Source: Deltaproteobacteria bacterium (GTDB lineage Bacteria; Desulfobacterota; Desulfobulbia; Desulfobulbales; BM004). From it: a DNA stretch of 8,578 nucleotides. How positions within the stretch are numbered: position 1 is the first letter of the stretch; every line of letters starts with the position of its first letter. The stretch lies in assembly GCA_020346205.1 (NCBI GenBank), contig CP070776.1, positions 671,548 through 680,125 on the forward strand, written 5' to 3'. This document shows, piece by piece, positions 6,324-8,578 of this stretch. The notes under the pieces were generated by a model. It did no database searches, had not been told where the DNA came from, and saw nothing but the letters and a program-made list of their open reading frames with translations. The position numbers and the translations under genes were made by a program.

Positions 6324-8132
6324 TTGAAAATAAAATCATATACCCCTGAAAAAGAGTATCACTCCCAAAAGAATCAGAATCTGCAATCAAGCAGAGCTGT
6401 GTTTACTGGCCCCTTGCTTTATCTTTTTTTAGCAGCAGTTGTTTTTCTGCTGTACTCCAATACTTTTCAAAGTCCTTATATCTTTGATGACTGGTACCAT
6501 ATTGAAGCGAACCCGCATATCCGCGTTACAAGTCTCAATTGGGATGCAATCCGGCAAGCAGCATTTGACAGCCCGCTTGACCGCCGTCCAGTTGCTTATC
6601 TAACCCTTGCCCTCAATTACTATTTCCATGGTTACGAGCTGTTCGGCTATCATCTCGTCAACATCCTCATTCATCTTGGAGCCAGCATTTTTCTCTTTAT
6701 GTTTTTACAAACAACTCTTGGTCTGCAGCAGGGAAAGCAGAATTTGAAATATGGAGAGTTGTTGCCGTTTGTTGCTGCTTTGATTTGGCTGGTGCATCCC
6801 CTGCAAGTCCAGTCGGTTACCTATATTATTCAAAGAATGAACAGCCTGGCTGCCATGTTCTATATACTCTCCATGCTGTTCTATGCCAGGGGGCGTCTGG
6901 CAAAGAGCAGTATGCAGCAGGCTTTTCTTATTTTAGGTTCTGTGTGTTCAGGTGTTCTGGCCCTGGGTTCAAAGGAAAATGCGGCCACCCTGCCTCTCTT
7001 CATTATGCTTTATGAATGGTTTTTCTTCCAGGATCTGAGTGTTGCCTGGTTGCGGAAAAGGATTATACCAATACTCAGTGCGGCCCTTATCTTTGTCTGT
7101 ATTATTGTATTGTTTCTTGGTCTGCATCCCCTTTCTTACATAGCTGACAGTTATGGCAGTCGTGACTTTACCATGCTGCAGAGAGTGCTCACAGAGTTCA
7201 GGGTGGTCCTGTTTTATGTGAGTCTTATCCTGTTCCCTTACCCGGGAAGATTGAACATAGATCATGATTTCCAGCTTTCCCAATCGCTTTTTGACCCAAT
7301 GACGACAATCATGTCACTGGGGGTTCTCCTTGGATTATTCTCATTTGCGCTTATTCTGGCCAGAAGAGAAAGGCTTTTTTCTTTTTGCATTCTCTGGTTT
7401 TTGGGACATCTTGTCATTGAGTCCTCAGTTCTAGGGCTTGAGATAATTTTTGAGCACCGTACCTATCTTCCCTCCATGTTGGGAATCTTTGCAATTGTTT
7501 TGCTAGTCAACCTTTTACTTAGGCAAAAATGGTTAAAACTTTCTGTAATGACACTGGTGCTCATTCTTTTTTCAATATGGACCTATCAGAGAAACATGGT
7601 CTGGCAGGATGAGGTAACCCTGCGGCGTGATGCAGTGGAAAAATCTCCTGCCAAACCCCGGGCCTACGCAATTCTAGCAAATGCCCTTGAGAGAAAGCAT
7701 GATTATGATGAGGCTGCATTGTACTACAGGAAGACGTTAAGTCTAAATCCAAGAAATGCTGACGAGATTCACTATAATCTGGGTAATGTTCTCATGGCCC
7801 AGGGGAAAATAGATGAAGCGGTTGACCACTTCAGGAAAGCATTATCTTTGAATCCGGATGCTGCTCCTATCCGTTTGAATCTGGCGTATGCTTTTTCACT
7901 GAAGGGTGATAATATTGCAGCATTTAATGAACTGCAGGAGTTGATCAGGAGGCATCCGGAAGAGCCGCGGGCCCATAATAATTTGGGTATATTGTATATG
8001 AAGCAGGGAAGATTTAAAGAGGCTGTATTTCATTTCACAGAGGCGCTAACTTTACAACCAAATTACAAGCAGGCACGCATTAATCTGGAAGCTGCTCTCC
8101 TCCGTCTGGACGAGCAAAAAGGCAGACAATAA
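6324..8132 (+). CDS. GT-C-like membrane protein with C-terminal TPRs
   Basis: The 602-aa inner-membrane protein resembles bacterial relatives of the PMT/TMTC group: polytopic GT-C glycosyltransferases that use lipid-linked sugars, here fused to tetratricopeptide repeats. The first membrane segment (about 29-46) is followed by FDDW (54-57), the position of the acidic catalytic motif in GT-C enzymes. HPLQVQSVTYIIQRMNSLAAMFY (158-180), GSKENAATLPLF (215-226) and FEHRTYLPS (376-384) are recurrent in this family. About ten hydrophobic segments span up to about 420. From 445 to 590 there are four TPR units (about 445-478, 481-514, 515-548, 549-582), probably on the periplasmic side. The start is uncertain: TTG at 6324 has AAAGG only one base away, too close for a good Shine-Dalgarno sequence; a GTG about 25 codons in would still precede the first membrane segment. 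No other glycosylation gene is in the window. Donor and acceptor are unknown. Confidence 0.8.
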   Translation: MKIKSYTPEKEYHSQKNQNLQSSRAVFTGPLLYLFLAAVVFLLYSNTFQSPYIFDDWYHIEANPHIRVTSLNWDAIRQAAFDSPLDRRPVAYLTLALNYYFHGYELFGYHLVNILIHLGASIFLFMFLQTTLGLQQGKQNLKYGELLPFVAALIWLVHPLQVQSVTYIIQRMNSLAAMFYILSMLFYARGRLAKSSMQQAFLILGSVCSGVLALGSKENAATLPLFIMLYEWFFFQDLSVAWLRKRIIPILSAALIFVCIIVLFLGLHPLSYIADSYGSRDFTMLQRVLTEFRVVLFYVSLILFPYPGRLNIDHDFQLSQSLFDPMTTIMSLGVLLGLFSFALILARRERLFSFCILWFLGHLVIESSVLGLEIIFEHRTYLPSMLGIFAIVLLVNLLLRQKWLKLSVMTLVLILFSIWTYQRNMVWQDEVTLRRDAVEKSPAKPRAYAILANALERKHDYDEAALYYRKTLSLNPRNADEIHYNLGNVLMAQGKIDEAVDHFRKALSLNPDAAPIRLNLAYAFSLKGDNIAAFNELQELIRRHPEEPRAHNNLGILYMKQGRFKEAVFHFTEALTLQPNYKQARINLEAALLRLDEQKGRQ

Positions 8133-8147
8133 AATTATTCGGAAATA

Positions 8148-8578
8148 TTAATCCCTTATCTGTTTATCAACCTGTATGCCAAGTTTTTTGATGCGCTTCC
8201 AAAGTGTAACCCTGCTGATGCCCAGCCGTCTAGCAGCTTCAGACTTGTTACCGCCAGTTGCCTGCAGTGTCTGGATAAGTTCCTGCCGTTCATTTCCTGT
8301 AGTTCTCTTAACCTTGGCTCTTGAGGCCTGCTGAACATGCATGGGATGATGCCCAAGTAATTGGGCCGGCAGGTGCGAAATGGATATTTCCCCCTGAGGG
8401 CAGAGAACAAAAGCATATTCAATGACGTTGATCAATTCCCTGATGTTCCCCGGCCAACTGTAGTGCATAAAAACATCCAGGGCATCTTTAGCAATGCCGG
8501 TTATGGTTTTCTCTGTTTTCAGGTTCATCCTGTGGATAAAGGCGTCTGTGAGCAGGGGGATATCATCCCTCCTGTCCC
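8148..8578 (-). CDS. Sigma-54-dependent activator, C-terminal part
   Basis: This is the 3' end of a bacterial enhancer-binding protein that activates RNA polymerase carrying sigma-54; the rest lies beyond the right edge. The open frame runs unbroken to the window end. The ATG at 8528 is internal, because the 16 codons upstream read DRRDDIPLLTDAFIHR, the usual LRxRxDDIPLL segment of the AAA+ domain. Downstream are YSWPGNIREL (the conserved WPGNxREL of the sigma-54 interaction domain), a linker, and a Fis-type helix-turn-helix: RQELIQTLQATGGNKSEAARRLGISRVTLWKRIKKLGI. The sensory N-terminus (receiver, PAS, GAF or other) is not visible, so the signal cannot be stated. It ends 15 bp from the stop of the convergent TPR gene, with no terminator hairpin in the gap. 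Confidence 0.93.
   Translation of the reverse strand, partial: DRRDDIPLLTDAFIHRMNLKTEKTITGIAKDALDVFMHYSWPGNIRELINVIEYAFVLCPQGEISISHLPAQLLGHHPMHVQQASRAKVKRTTGNERQELIQTLQATGGNKSEAARRLGISRVTLWKRIKKLGIQVDKQIRD

Noticed and set aside
8148..8528. Treating the regulator as a complete 126-aa Fis-like protein starting at the ATG at 8528
   Set aside because: The frame continues upstream to the window edge and encodes the conserved AAA+ segment DRRDDIPLL, so the ATG is internal and the gene is truncated by the window.

Overview
This window looks like ordinary chromosome from a Gram-negative, probably anaerobic bacterium. The best guess is a sulfate- or sulfur-metabolising Desulfobacterota (deltaproteobacterial) lineage. 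This is an inference from gene content: [NiFe]-hydrogenase maturation genes, a bEBP-type sigma-54 activator, a GT-C membrane protein fused to TPRs, and moderate GC with AT-rich intergenic DNA. No rRNA, tRNA, CRISPR, IS element, integrase or phage gene was seen. I found no convincing novel multi-gene system.

Layout. Positions 7-4180 (minus strand) hold a hydrogenase-maturation cluster transcribed hypB -> hypF -> hypD. HypB is the GTPase for nickel insertion. HypF is the carbamoyl transferase that starts synthesis of the CN ligands. HypD is the Fe-S scaffold on which Fe(CN)2CO is assembled. hypB and hypF overlap by 40 bp, and hypD follows after a 134-bp gap. hypC, hypA and hypE are not in the window; hypE or hypC may lie beyond the left edge. 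Positions 4378-4995 (minus) encode an exported protein joining a DUF4124 domain to a retropepsin-like aspartic protease domain.

A divergent AT-rich intergenic region (4996-5134) separates this from a small DUF1992 (DnaJ-homologue subfamily C member 28-like) protein at 5135-5524 (plus). That gene converges on dtd, the D-aminoacyl-tRNA deacylase (5576-6025, minus). A 298-bp gene-free region (6026-6323) has palindromes and repeated TGCAATC-type motifs and leads into a 602-aa multi-spanning GT-C-like membrane protein with C-terminal TPRs (6324-8132, plus). Converging on it with a 15-bp gap is the 3' end of a sigma-54-dependent transcriptional activator (minus), cut by the right edge of the window.

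The hyp genes act in one pathway. The other genes look like independent housekeeping or envelope functions with no evident link to hydrogenase or to each other. Three genes (hypB, hypF and the TPR protein) appear to start with TTG. That is well supported for hypB by its Shine-Dalgarno sequence, moderately for hypF, and uncertain for the TPR protein.
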